Shown: positions 47,705-59,800 of the stretch, piece by piece
Numbering within the stretch: the first letter of the stretch is position 1
Layout of the letters: each line of letters starts with the position of its first letter
From: Brachypodium distachyon
Lineage: Eukaryota; Streptophyta; Magnoliopsida; Poales; Poaceae
Length of the DNA stretch: 64,000 nt
Assembly (NCBI RefSeq): GCF_000005505.3
Contig: NC_016132.3
Coordinates: forward strand, 49,800,914 to 49,864,913
Direction: 5' to 3'
Position numbers and translations under genes: made by a program
The notes under the pieces: generated by a model
Told to the model about the DNA's origin: nothing
Database searches by the model: none
Seen by the model: only the letters and a program-made list of their open reading frames with translations

Positions 47705-48115
47705 GTAGGCTGCACAGCTGGATCACTGCACCACTTTAATCGGTGCAACAAACCCTTCGGTTCATTAAACCCGCCCCTCGAAAGCACAATGCTTTTTGCT
47801 CGGAAGTAGATGTGTATTGACACCGTTAGGTTTGGGGCACAGTGCTGCTTCCTTGCTCCTCAGATTCAGGCCACGAAACGAATCGCGATGGCCATGGACC
47901 GGACTTCATGGGCCAGATGAATCTTAGCCCAAACCAGAAAGTTGCGAGGCAGGATTGGGGGCCTGATTGTCAATGGGCCGGTCGATAATGTCAAGATGCG
48001 CAACCACAGCATGCAACCATGGCGTTGTCCAGCCCAACTGCCTGTAGGGTTTTAGCCTCGCTCTCTCCTTCCTGCCGCGCGCCACCGTACCACGCACACG
48101 CCGCGCCCAGCCGCA

Positions 48116-49919
48116 ATGGCCGCCGCCGCCGCGAGATCCTTCCTCCGATCCGCACCCGCCGCCTCCTCCTCCCTCCGTGGATCGGCCGCCAGAGCCGCTT
48201 CCCGTGCATGTCCGCCTCCGCTCCCGAGGCGGTTCCCGGCCTCTGCTCCCCGCGTCCTCCTAAGGTACGAGGGCTCTTGGTTACTGGGAGGTTAGTTTTT
48301 CGATTCCCATTCACTTGATCTGGATGAGAATTTTCTGTATCCGTGTTTCGGCATCTGGAGGTCCCCGGTGGAGATGACCAGCTTCTGCGTGGAGTCGCTG
48401 ATGCCCATGCACAGTGCCACGGCGTCGGCGCTCATGACGTCTCTCCTCGCTGCCCCGGCTCGCACGGGGTTTGGCTGGCTTTCAGAAGGTGATTTCCCTT
48501 ATATTTCTGTTTTTCTTCTGTTTCTGCAATGTTAGATGGCTTCAGTTATGAAGCATATTTGTTTGTGGCTATGGAGTATGGACTGCATAGTAGATTTGTT
48601 TGTTAATAAAATAATCAGGCCGATGTACAGGTCTAGTACTGAGTGATAATTATAGGATTTAGCTGTGTATTAAGTGCGCATTTAAGCATGTCTTATTATT
48701 TGTCGACAAGTGAACACAATAACTCAAATGAGTTCGTTGTCTGCCCTGGCCAGAATGCTATTCTGTTCTGCTCGTATGTTATTTGAGCTCTGACATTGTG
48801 TGAAACCTCAATCTAATTCTGCCTCCTGCACCTAAGTGTCGGCCCAACTTGAACAATGAGCCCCCATTGCCACTGAACAGACTACCAAGCAAATTAGTAA
48901 AAGTTGGGTGCATATCAGTCTCCAACTCTCCGCCCCTTTGGCCCTTCGTATGTGTCAATACAACTTTCGCCAGAACTAACATGTTTTTCATGGTTTTTAT
49001 TTATGTTTTGTTTTAATCCTTATTGTCAACTTCTTTAGATCTGATAGGAAGAAAAGCCCATTTTTATGCATCTGTGTTTACAAGGATACTCATCGTTGGC
49101 AATTTTCTAGTTATACGAACAGTTTCGAATATTTCAAATGAAGCTAAAGCTTACTTGGACTAGACAGGCTAGTGTTACGTCTCATGCAGGTCTTACATTT
49201 CTTGACATTATTTCTAAAGTGTCTCATATCCGTTATGTATAATTATATTTAGGGAGAGTTTTGTCAGACTTATATAAATGTAATTCATTTTTGTCTAGAT
49301 ATAAATAGAAAACACCATGAAATGTCCCATTTGAAACCAGTCTTATACTTCCACGTGGTCCTTGTTGTAGGTCAAGACAAAACTAGATGAACATGAAGCC
49401 CCAAAAGGTGAATAAAACATAAGGGCTCACTAATAACTGTTGATGGTTAGGTTCCTTCACTAAGTTATGGCTGAGAAGGATTCATGGAAAGAGGAGACAA
49501 TTGCACTTACAAAGGAATTACGCCAAAGTTCATTTATGGGGCCGATCATAGGCATGTAACATGACATTAAAACAATACCAGATAATGTATTGAGTTTGAC
49601 CTTCTATTGTTTCTTCTAGTCTTGCAAACTGTGTTAGTCCAAATTTTCCATCCCAAAACAATTGTCTTGCCTAAAGAAAACCCGCCTCTAAATACAGTTA
49701 ATCTTGAACGATCCACATTGTAGGTGTCTTGTTGACTGTTTGGCCATACCAGAGACCCTTTCTGGAAAAGCTTTCCTTTGGTTTAAAGCTATTGTACATT
49801 TAGTATTTAAATAGAATGGTGTTATAATTTGAACATGCATATAGTCAGGAATGACATATTTGAGGCAAAAGTGTCACTGATTCTTTTGTATTGACCCAGC
49901 TGGCAATGATGATGTATGA
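48116..49919 (+). CDS. NFD6-like mitochondrial small protein, copy B
   Basis: Exons 48116-48264, 48361-48488 and 49900-49919 give 98 residues. Compared with copy A it has one Ala codon fewer near the N-terminus and Ala for Thr in the SAPA(A/T)SSS stretch; the last codon is GTA instead of GTG. The core [18 protein letters not shown] and the end AGNDDV are unchanged, and all splice sites are intact. The 5' leader has an extra short insertion next to the ATG (ACACGCCGCGCCCAGCC). Both copies thus appear able to make nearly the same mitochondrial protein. The gene belongs to duplicated block D2. Confidence 0.87.
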
Positions 49920-51381
49920 CAATTTCTAGGTGGAATGTAGCAGATTATAACCTCCTCACGTCGAACATACAGGTCTGGTCAGATTTTTAGTAGTATCCAT
50001 GATTCATGATAGCATATCTTTATGGGGGCTCTATAATGTTCCTTCCATGGTTTACACAAGAATGCAAGATGCCTAAAATATGCGTTTGTAAAAATACCAT
50101 ATCTGCTGCAGCAAAGACGTATCATTTTCTTGCATGTGATAAATAAATACACCTATGTTGATATGCCTGTGGCTGAGTACATTCTAGGACTCGGTCCTCC
50201 CCATTTCGCCTGTCATCTGAAAGCCATAGCATTTCCACCATGTTTCATTAAAAGGTCATTTTTATTAGTATCACTTTTAGAAAGTTTACTTTGCCTTGCA
50301 TGTGAAAAACATAAATGTGTCAGGTTTCCTTTTTATCTTGTTTTTTTGACAAATGGTCAGGCTTGTCTCATTTTTATATCAAAGGGTATTAGACATCTTT
50401 TTATTACATTAGATACAAATATCACAAATCAGTATTGTCTGCAATAATGCCTTCTCTTGTAGCCAAAAGAATGTATGTTTGACCCATTTTATCTCTATAG
50501 ACCTGTGATCAGTGGCAATCGGCGTCGTCTGGGATGAAGACATGCTATTTTTGCCATCTGCATTTCTGTTTTATCTATGCAACCTAGAATTTCTGGACAT
50601 GGAGCACAGTAGTTTATATGGTTGTAACTTTTATGATGTCAGTATAAGAGTTTGGGCTTAGACTATTCGCTTCTATTTGTAGATGGATGATTTCTTGTTG
50701 TCGGAGCTGGTTGTGATGGTAGCTGCTACGGACCTCCCCTGTTGAGTTCAAACTAGTTTTGATCGCCATATTATCAGCCTGTACTCTGTGATTTTGCACA
50801 AGCGTACTCAGGATTATACCTGACAGTGACAAGTTTAACTGAATCTGTGGACGTCGTATGGATTGGAAATAATGTTAAATTTTAACTCTCCCTGATTATA
50901 CCTGATCGTGGCAAGATTTAACTGTATTTGTGGCAAGTACTCCTGATTATGGTGTCTGCGGAGAAATGCTGTTAAACTTGAATGTTCATCTCCCAATTTA
51001 TTTTGCTTCTTGTCTTTTTATGTCAGCCACGTCAAAAAAATGAAATCCATATATTTTGTATAATCCAGCCTCCTGGAGTTTGTTCCTTCCTAGGTTTTTC
51101 TTTAAAGTTTCTTGCTCCGCAACCAGCTCCTACTGTTAAATCTGTGAAAACTGCAAAAGAAAATGTCCTACCTGCTTGACAATTGGCGGCCAACTGCCAA
51201 GACCGAAAGCCGAACAGAATCCTAATGGACCAAAACGATTTTATCATGTGTCCTATGCATCTATCATGAAAATGATTTTATCCATTGTCCTATACACCTT
51301 GGTGGTCTGGTGGCTCGTCTCGATTCAGCTTTGTTAAGCTAACAAGCTAGCTCGATTCGCCTCGTTAACATAATGAGTCAA

Positions 51382-51633
51382 GGGTGTGGTCTTTTCGGCT
51401 TCTTGGACCGGCTTCTCCTAAAAGATGCCATCACCTAGCTTTCTGAAGAAGCTGCGTCACAAATTTAGCTAGACTTTCAAACTAGTTTAGGCCAAACTAA
51501 TTTGGTAGCATAATCAAATTTAGGTGACGGCTTCTCCAAAAAGCTAGAGGAGGGCAGTGACGGCTTCTCCAAAAAGCTAGAGGAGGGCAACTTCTCAAAG
51601 AAGCCGGTCCAGGAAGCCGAAAAGAACCGACCC
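51382..51633. mobile_element. Tourist-like MITE private to block D2
   Basis: Termini GGGTGTGGTCTTTTCGGCTT and, inverted, GGGTCGGTTCTTTTCGGCTT continue as a long inverted repeat through GGACCGGCTTCT. The flanks are CAA on the left and TTA on the right, close to the TWA target of PIF/Harbinger elements. It contains a 33-base tandem duplication (51526-51558 and 51559-51591, GACGGCTTCTCCAAAAAGCT). Block D1 has continuous sequence without it. Confidence 0.85.
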
Positions 51634-53874
51634 TTAATTTGTTAAACTCATTAAGCTTGGTAACAAAATTGAACATGTATGCTTACTTTGTAAGCATGTG
51701 GTACATCTATGTATACATATGAACTAGCATGATTAAAAATGAACAGATTTGAGTTCACAACGGTCAACTTAAACAACTCAATATGACTATATGATCATTC
51801 ATGTGCTGGGAGCATAGGATTATAAGAACCGAGTTAAATGAGTAACTCGTTACTTGACTCTTTAAATTTGTTTTCGCTAACGAGTTGAAATCCAAACTCG
51901 GCTTGACTCGTTAGACTACGAATTCGAGCCGAGTCGAGTCGACTATCGGGTCGTCGAGGCATCTCAACGCCGTTGAACATGGTGTTGTTGGTATGTTGGA
52001 CTTCAATGCTATGGTGGTGGAGTACTGGAGTTGAGTCGAGGATTCAGAAATTAAACTTTTGGAGAGGGATCATTTATGCTGAAGTTTCTGACAACAGTCA
52101 AAATCGTGATTTTTCATGTCTGCGACACCTTTAGACTGCATTAACTTGTTGATTTGGCACAATGCAATGTGCTAAGAACAATTATAAATCCTTCATTGGG
52201 TACAAATTTGCAAACTATCACCACGTGGACCATAAACCGTGCGGCAGATCAAGGTGGCAATGAAACATTACCGAGCGTGAGATAAGTGCAGGTTATGTGA
52301 AAAACGTGTTTAAGTGGCGTTTGATTCCCACCTTTGATTTGCACGACACGGTTTAGACTCGACAGTTCAGGGGAAGAGCTTGCAAAGTTGCACCGAACGA
52401 AAGTTTGCACTTGATACATCGACATATCATGTGAAAACGTGAAAACTTTCAATCCTCGTCATCGGATCTCAAATAAATGGATCCGATGAAAGGAAGCACC
52501 TCTAATCACTTAAACATGTTTTATAAAAACAACCCCATGTGATTAGAGGTTTAAGGCTTTTTTTGAAAATGTCTAAGGTTTTCCATAAAATGCTCTTAAG
52601 TAATTTGATGTTCCACCTTTCATCGGATCCATTTATTTAGAATTTAATAATGGATAGGACTGAATAGAGATTTTCACCAAGTAGTACCTGGGTATTGTTC
52701 TGCTAGTTCATTAAATAAGAAAAAAAAATGGTCACTGGTGTCATTATAAATCACAGTATAGTAATTTGGCCATAATTTGTTACTCCCTCCAATATTTAAA
52801 AATGTAAATTGGGTCAGTAGTGGATGTAAAGCTGACACCAATGGTGGCTCCACACCACCATAAAATGGTGCAGAACCGTGGGGATTCTGTAAAGAGCTAC
52901 TCCGTAGTTCCGTTTGATTCTAGCACCGAGAAGATGTAACTCTTCAATATTTAAAAAACAGAAACTAATGTAAAGCTAAATGGCGCTTCCAACGCAGCAA
53001 ACCATGTAGAGATCAAATTGCTCCGCCATATTTCTGTTCAGCAGGTCACATTTGTTCTTACAAACAAAATCGCTGCAGCTGCTAACACGCACTAGAAATA
53101 AAGCTTGGATAAGAAGGAACTTGCAACAGTTGGAACGAACTCGGTTCTCCATCTTTCACATTCTTCACAACTCAACAAGCAGAATTTAACCAGCAGGACT
53201 TCGAGAACACTTCTGATCAAAAAGTGACAAGCTCATATTCAATAAGTGAAAAATTGTTGTCCTCCTTCACGTTGAAGTTTGCCGGTTCAGTGACTTCAAC
53301 GAGGCCCCATTTGTCCACAGCAAAGCCTCATTGTTGTCCCTTTGAACATATCAATCTTTGCATTGCAGAGAATAACAGTTTTGTCGGGCTTCAGCAGGTC
53401 AACTGCCATCAGGTATATGCTTGTTAGATACCTCCATGTAAAACCTTTTTAACCATATATCAGTCAGACAAACGTGCATTGATGTTGAGCGTGTCCTAAC
53501 AGACGAGTCGAGGATCAACAAATTTTAGTAAAGTATATAAAAGGAACATATTAGAAGAGGATTTAACTTGTTTTGTTCATAAGCCCAGAGAGTAGACTTG
53601 CCAGATGATCATTTATTAACCTATTGTTATCACGAGAAGCAACATTACAATAACATGAGGCACATAATATGAATTTTATGAACAATCAGCTGTCTAACAA
53701 GTACAATACTAAATATGCTTGAATGATATACCAATGAGTCCGAAAACATTTATTGGCAAATGTGCCTGGGTGAATATTGGAGCAAGAGTTCTGTCAAGGG
53801 TACAAAATAATTTCCGTGCAGAAAGAGTTCTGTCAAGAGTTTACAAAATAATCATTCCATTATTCCAATTCATA

Positions 53875-54080
53875 CTCCTTCCGTTCAGAATATAAGATGT
53901 TTTTTTGTAGTTACTCCATTAATATATGGTTTAACGGTCACAATCATAATTTCTTTTGAATACAAATATCAAATGACATGAATTTTATGTAAACAAATTT
54001 ACCCAATAATTAAAATAATTGTTGGTCAAAGCATGTTGTCTTAACAAAGAAAAGCGTCCTAAATATCCAAGCTGAAGGAG
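53875..54080. mobile_element. Stowaway-like MITE at the duplication edge
   Basis: CTCCTTCCGTTCAGAATATA at the left and its partner AAATATCCAAGCTGAAGGAG at the right are flanked by TA on both sides, about 206 bases. The D block ends inside it at 53921; the D1 counterpart (44874-44928) has only its first 55 bases or so. Confidence 0.8.
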
Positions 54081-54471
54081 TAGTATCAATATCGCTACTC
54101 CTTCGTTCCAAATTATAAGATGTTTTAATTTTGTCCTAATTCATTTTTTTGACTAAGTGTATAGAAAAATCTATCAACATCTGCAACTCTAAATTAGTAT
54201 TATAAAACCTGGCATGATATTAATACGGTTTTGCTATAGAAAAGTCAACTGATTTTTACTTAGAGATAAGTTGACGTGCTGACCGTCCAGATCTTAATCC
54301 AACGACATCATGTGGGAGATATGGGGAGTGGGGATGGCATCCATATTTTAATTCAACGGCTCTAGTGCGTTGTTTGAGATATAAGGTTTTGTCTTAAAAA
54401 TTAGTCGACCGAGAAATAGCCACATGCTATCTTCGTAGTATACTTATTTGATATCGCACATATTATATATA

Positions 54472-54584
54472 CTGCCTCCAATCCATATTAATTATCTCAA
54501 ATTTGCCCAAATATGAATGTATCTATGCTCAAAAAGCGTCTAAATACATGTAATATTTCGACAATTAATATGGATTGGAAGGAG
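54472..54584. mobile_element. Stowaway MITE in the OB-fold pseudogene intron
   Basis: CTGCCTCCAATCCATATTAA to ..TTAATATGGATTGGAAGGAG, 113 bases with TA on each side. Same subfamily as 30096-30208, with diverged termini, so an older insertion. Confidence 0.9.
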
Positions 54585-54749
54585 TACTTCTATAACTTTG
54601 GTTGAATTTTAAAAAGTTTGAATCAGGACAAAGTTAGAACTTTTTAAAATTCGAGACTATTTTACATGCAATTAGAGAAATATAAATAAAAAATAGCTAT
54701 CACGCCATTTGATCGACTAAATTTTTTGACAGTACATCAATTTTTTCTA

Positions 54750-54873
54750 CTCCCTTCATCTAACAAAAGATGTCTCAAGTTGGTCAAAATTTGGATGTAT
54801 CGAGACATGACTTAGTGTGTGGATGCATTCAAATTTAATCAAAGTTGAGACATTCTTTGTTGGACGGAGGAAG
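54750..54873. mobile_element. Stowaway-like MITE downstream of the OB-fold first exon
   Basis: CTCCCTTCATCTAACAAAAG at the left and the complement TTCTTTGTTGGACGGAGGAAG at the right enclose about 124 bases, with TA at the left edge. The internal ATTTGGATGTATC and ATGCATTCAAATTTAATCAA blocks fold back. The right edge is approximate. Confidence 0.75.
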
Positions 54874-55408
54874 AATGTATTTTTATTTTTTCTTCAAACA
54901 CCATGGGACACTTCTTATAAATTGTCATTATCTAATTCTAAGATGACAACACACAAAAAAATGTGGCTATGGTAGTATTTTGAACGCAATTGGGTACATC
55001 CTCAATCATAGTAGTAACAGATTTAAAACAAAAACATAGATCGCGCATTAATATGCCAATCCAAGTATCTGACGATAAGGACGCGACTTTTGATCAGTCT
55101 CCACCCAAAAGTACATGCACATGACGCCCAAAGAGTAGATTACTATACGCTATACGGAGAATAGGAGTTCGGATCGTACCCTGCTCGTCGCGGGCGCTGC
55201 AGAGGATGGAGCCGGTCTCGTCGCCGACAAGGCACTCGGCGATCCTAGTGGGCCTTCCCGTCGGGCCAGGGTTCGCACCGGCGCCGGGCTTCTGGGGGAC
55301 GGCCTCGGAGCTGAGCACCTTAACGACGAGCGTGTGGCCCGCCGTGGCTGGCCTGAGTTGGTTCACTTTCACGAACACTGGCTTCCGCTTCGCCGTCGCC
55401 GTAGCCAA

Positions 55409-56801
55409 CTAGCCATGGGGACGAAGAAAAAACGAGTGAGAGGAAACAAGGGTAGGTAAAGGTAAAAGAGTTGTGAATAAGCTTATAATACGGGGAATTG
55501 GGGGCTTTTTATCAGGTGGGAGGCCGGCTAAATAAACCCAAGACAAGGTCGGTTCCGTCGAGGAACCTAGCGATGCGGAGTTGTTGAAATACAAAAGGAA
55601 CTCGTACTCAGCCAACAGTCAAAACTAGGAGGCATATCAAGCACCCCCCCCTCATGATAAAGTTTCTACACGCCAAACCATGTAGTCGAGAAACAATCAG
55701 CTGCAACACCGCAAAAATTGGCAGCTGTTTGTTCAGACGACCTGAGGCACTGGTTTGATTGACCAGCCACAAAGGAGAATATCCAGCTATCAATTGCGCG
55801 ACTCTTTCCAGTACAAAGATGCAACATCTAGCCGCATCAACAAATGATTCATCAGATCTCACGGGTGGTATGTGCCACAGCAGAATCATCAACACCCTAC
55901 TAAGTAGCTCTAAGAAGGTGCAAAACTCAATACCTAAAACCACCAGCGTGGTTATACAAATCTTAACAGCTACTCCAAACTAGATCGCCAGTAGCCACCA
56001 CCACCACCAAAGCTTTCCACATTGAATAAGAAGCTGTACAGAGATAGATGACGGATCACTGCCTAACTGCGACAACCTGGTTATAACCTGCGAAGTAAGG
56101 TGAAGAAAAAGAAAACTCAGCACTTAGAAGGTACCGTAGAAACTATTACATGCCCGAAACTGAAAGTGCACATGTCGACATTTTGCAGTGAAAGAATAAA
56201 ACAGGCGCTGCTAGGGATGAGGTTATTTATCATAATCTACAGATGGATACTCCCTTCCATAAAACATAAAACAAGAAATAAATTGTATATCTTGCATGCT
56301 ACTTTCATTTTTCATACAAAGGTTCCACCCACCCTTCATTAGTATGCTAGAGTGCTATATTAATGACTGTTGTACCAACAAAAGTAAACACAAGGAGCTA
56401 TCTATTCCTTCCTTGAATGCAACCCTCCCTTTAGACAAGGGCAAGTACATGATAATAAACTAATAAGGAGTAGAACATAAGACCGATAACATCAGAATTT
56501 ATTTTTTCAGCACAAGTCAAGCTCATTAACTCCACCCGCTCACCGCAGTAACCTAAAGCACGAGTTACTTATCAGTTATCACTACCGAACGGACAACTAG
56601 AAGCATCAAGTTTCATCTTTACACTCATCGAATGTCATTTCTAGACATATTCCAGTCTTGAAGATACTAAACCTTAAGGTCCACTAGTTGTAGTAGTAGC
56701 ACAGTTCGATGTAAGAATGCCAGTAGATAAGTGTAATTGAAGTGCGCGCTATCAAATTGCAAATAAGCCAGAGAAATAAGAAAAGTTTATCATGAAGTAC
56801 C
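55409..56801. other. Interval between the OB-fold relic and the callose synthase
   Basis: The left part is the former promoter side of the OB-fold gene; the right part should be the 3' untranslated region of the callose synthase. Frames are short and show no family resemblance. No repeat was recognised. Confidence 0.45.
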
Positions 56802-59800
56802 TCAAACTGCATTCGTTTTCTTGCCAGCAAGAATGCGGGATATCTGGAGACCTCTGCTGAAACCTTCATTGAACAGTACTCTTGTCTGCATTTCTTGAAA
56901 TCCTGGTAACCAAGACAGTAATGCAACTGGTGCCATAACAATCACCCCAAGCAGTATCTCATACAAACGTGCCACAGAAATAACACTGGCCCACACCACA
57001 GTAGATTCAATGAATGGCCTGATCACTTGAGCAATGGAAATCAAGCCCCAACCAGTAGGAATGAATGCCAAAAGGCCAGTGAAGATGTCAATGATTTGAA
57101 ATTCAGTAAACTCAAAGAATAATATCAGCACTAGCGCTGCAAGAATGATGACAGCACATTGAACAAGCCGGTAGTGAAGATGTTGCTTTGCAGAATACTT
57201 GTCTCGAGCATACGACATTAGGACAAAAACACCGAAAATCACTGCCACACATATCCAGGAAAGCAGATACACTGCAATACTTCTGCTTCCGTCTGCGATT
57301 TTGAGCTGGTACACAACCCCATACTGAAAAAAGAAGTATCTGAGATCTAAGAGTATTTCCAAAATCTTTCCCCAAAGGCCAGTTGTCCGTAGATGATCTT
57401 GCTCCTCATACCACCACACTTCCCAGCTGTGCTCAGCCTTGGAAAATATACCACCAGGATACCAGATCCAGTTCATGAAATCGTCAAAGTCATACACGGT
57501 CTTCAACCAATCAAAGCCAGACGGATTAAAAGCAAATGGAGCCATGATCCACGACACCACTAGAATCCAGCTAGATAGCATCATGATTATGTAAACAAGT
57601 GTGTTCCTGGCAATCACACTGTGAAAGGCATACACGGTCAATATTATTCCGAGTTCTATCGCCTTTATGAAGTGACTTCTGGCATACAGCCTGTAATTTT
57701 CAGCAAAACTCTTATGTTGCACAACAAAGCCACGTCCAGTTGCACGATACTTTGCACCGCCATGAAGAATTGTCCGGCCATAGTAATGGCTTTTTGTTCC
57801 CATGGAAAATGTGTAAAAGACAGATGAAAAGTTCATTTGCATTGTGAAAAACTCCCAGACAGCAGGTAGAAAACCTCGTTCAAGCGAGTTCTCTAGAATC
57901 ATTGGCAAGGCAGTGAAAAATCCGAGTTGTATGACAAACTGCTGATTTAGCACGGCACCCAAGGCTTTATTGTTAGTAACATTAGCACTGCCCTGTATTC
58001 CAGCCTCCAGACCGCTCAGAGCTAGATAGAGGCGTCCCCAAGCAAATGTGTAGACTGTCAATACCACCAGCATTGTGTTGAAGTAAAATCCTATAGTGGT
58101 GTAAAACACAGAAAGCATCCGAAAGAAATCCACTCTATGACCAAGTCTGTAGATATCCCTACTCAGGGTCTGTTCTCCATTGCCACTGGAAACCTTTGCT
58201 TCAAACATCGATATTTGATTAAGCCCAACATCACGCCCCTTGCCAACCTGGATGTATTCATGGTGACTAACATTGCCACCACGTAGAGTACAGTTGAAAC
58301 CTGCGAATATGTCCTCACTGATATTGATTACTCTGGATGCCTTACTCAAACCACCCCGAGTCAAAAACCACAGGCGATCAAATACATCAGGATGCCCATA
58401 ATGCATCCGAACCTTCAATGGATTAGCTAGAACCCGCTGCCCAAGGGTAACAAAGCTTGTCTCCTGTGCAGACATGAACCAAGCAAGTGAAGAGACAGAT
58501 CCAGTGAAAACATGTTCTCGAACTCCCAACAGTGTTGGTTTTTGGCTCCCGTGATAATAGTTGTACTGTTCTAATAGATTGCGCATCTTGAGAGCCTCCT
58601 CAAAATAATTATCCTGGTTCATGTCGATTGTTTGCACTGCATCGCCTCTAGTGAATATGATGGCATGGTTCTGGTTTTCAGGTTTACCCTCCCCAAGTTT
58701 CAGAGGACCTGGCAACCTAATCCGGTATATCTCAACCTCTTTCTGTAAGTCCTGGTCAAATTTCACAAGGACAGAATAATATTGCATATCACCCATCTCA
58801 TGACGGACCTCATCAACATAAGCAACACGGAGGGCCACATTTTTCTTCATGAGAGTCAGAATATCTTCAGCGCGTTGATCTTTCGCCATTTTCTGGTTTC
58901 CGTATATCTGGCATGTGACCACATAGGTGTACTTCATGAGAGCAGCACCATCTTCCTCGCCTTTAAACAATTGACTAACAGTACTCGCTCCTCTGTTTAA
59001 CCTCCGCTGAGGACGTTGTTGGAAACCATTATTCCTGGGATACACATCATTCTCATGCCTAATTGAACCAAAGGTAGCCAGATGTTTTGTTCCTTCTGTA
59101 ATGTCTATCTCAGAGGCCTTATCAAGAAAAGCAAGCATCTTGAGAGCACTGTAGTAGTACATCATTCCCCTAACAGTCCGTGCTAAGGTCTGCCCCCTAT
59201 AGGAGGCCCAAAGTCGGAGCTCCTGAAATTTTCCAGCCCAAATACCATCATCATTGACCATTCCTTCTCTCCTCATACGTTCTAAAAAGTTTGCCCAATC
59301 ATCTTCATAGATCTTCTGAAGATAAAACAAGATTGAGATGCCATCTTCATTTTCACGGCGAAGCTGGTCCTTGCTGTACAAGACATCTTCATTGTAATAT
59401 GGAGTCAAGACGCTGAATGCCACCATCTTCTCCACTGGGGGAGCACGAGGCATGTTCATGAATAGCGAGTTACTGAAGAAAGTTATACGCCGTCGAGCCT
59501 CAGGGTTCTTTGGAACATTGTTCATAGAATCCCTGGATGTGAGAATCGTATGGAGGCGTCTGACCTGCTTGTAGAAGCTAACATCGTTCTCACTAGGGCA
59601 TTTCAGGGCATCCTCAAAGAGCAACCCAGATTCAGTAGGCCTTGACGGTGCTAGCCCCTCTAGCCTCAGCTGTTCTATGTCCTTCTTGTTCTTCGGAAAA
59701 TCATGAACCACAAGAACATAGAGAGTTTGCAACGTGTTGACTATCTTGGTCTGATCCTTGTTTTCCTTCAGTAGCAGTTCCACTAAGGTGATTACAGATG

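Larger units (their letters stand above)
47705..53921 (+). repeat. Segmental duplication block D2 (probable ancestral copy)
   Basis: The direct partner of 38761-44928, about 6.22 kb long. It holds the second NFD6-like gene and the OB-fold last exon, here still continuous with the intron and first exon at 55180-55408. The MITE at its right edge is complete. D2 carries a private Tourist-like insertion (51382-51633) and a short private insertion near 52782 (ACTCCCTCCAATATTTAAAA), and lacks the Stowaway found in D1. Confidence 0.92.
53217..55408 (-). pseudogene. OB-fold ssDNA-binding (SOSS-B-like) gene, broken
   Basis: Exon 1 (55408-55180) reads KRKPVFVKVNQLRPATAGHT and IAECLVGDETGSIL, and exon 2 (53402-53217) continues VDLLKPDKTVIL, NAKIDMFKGTTMR and so on. 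This is the plant At4g28440-type single OB-fold family, like SOSS complex subunit B. Two lesions show. At the start, the ATG at 55416 is out of frame because TGGCTA is repeated just after it (ATGGCTAGTTGGCTACGG, an apparent 8-base insertion), and TAG directly precedes the readable frame. In exon 2 an extra T (GGCTTTGCTGTGG against GGCTTGCTGTGG in D1) shifts frame and leads to a stop nine codons on. The intron of about 1.8 kb holds at least two Stowaway-type elements. No downstream in-frame ATG rescues exon 1. A functional paralogue elsewhere is likely. Confidence 0.82.
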
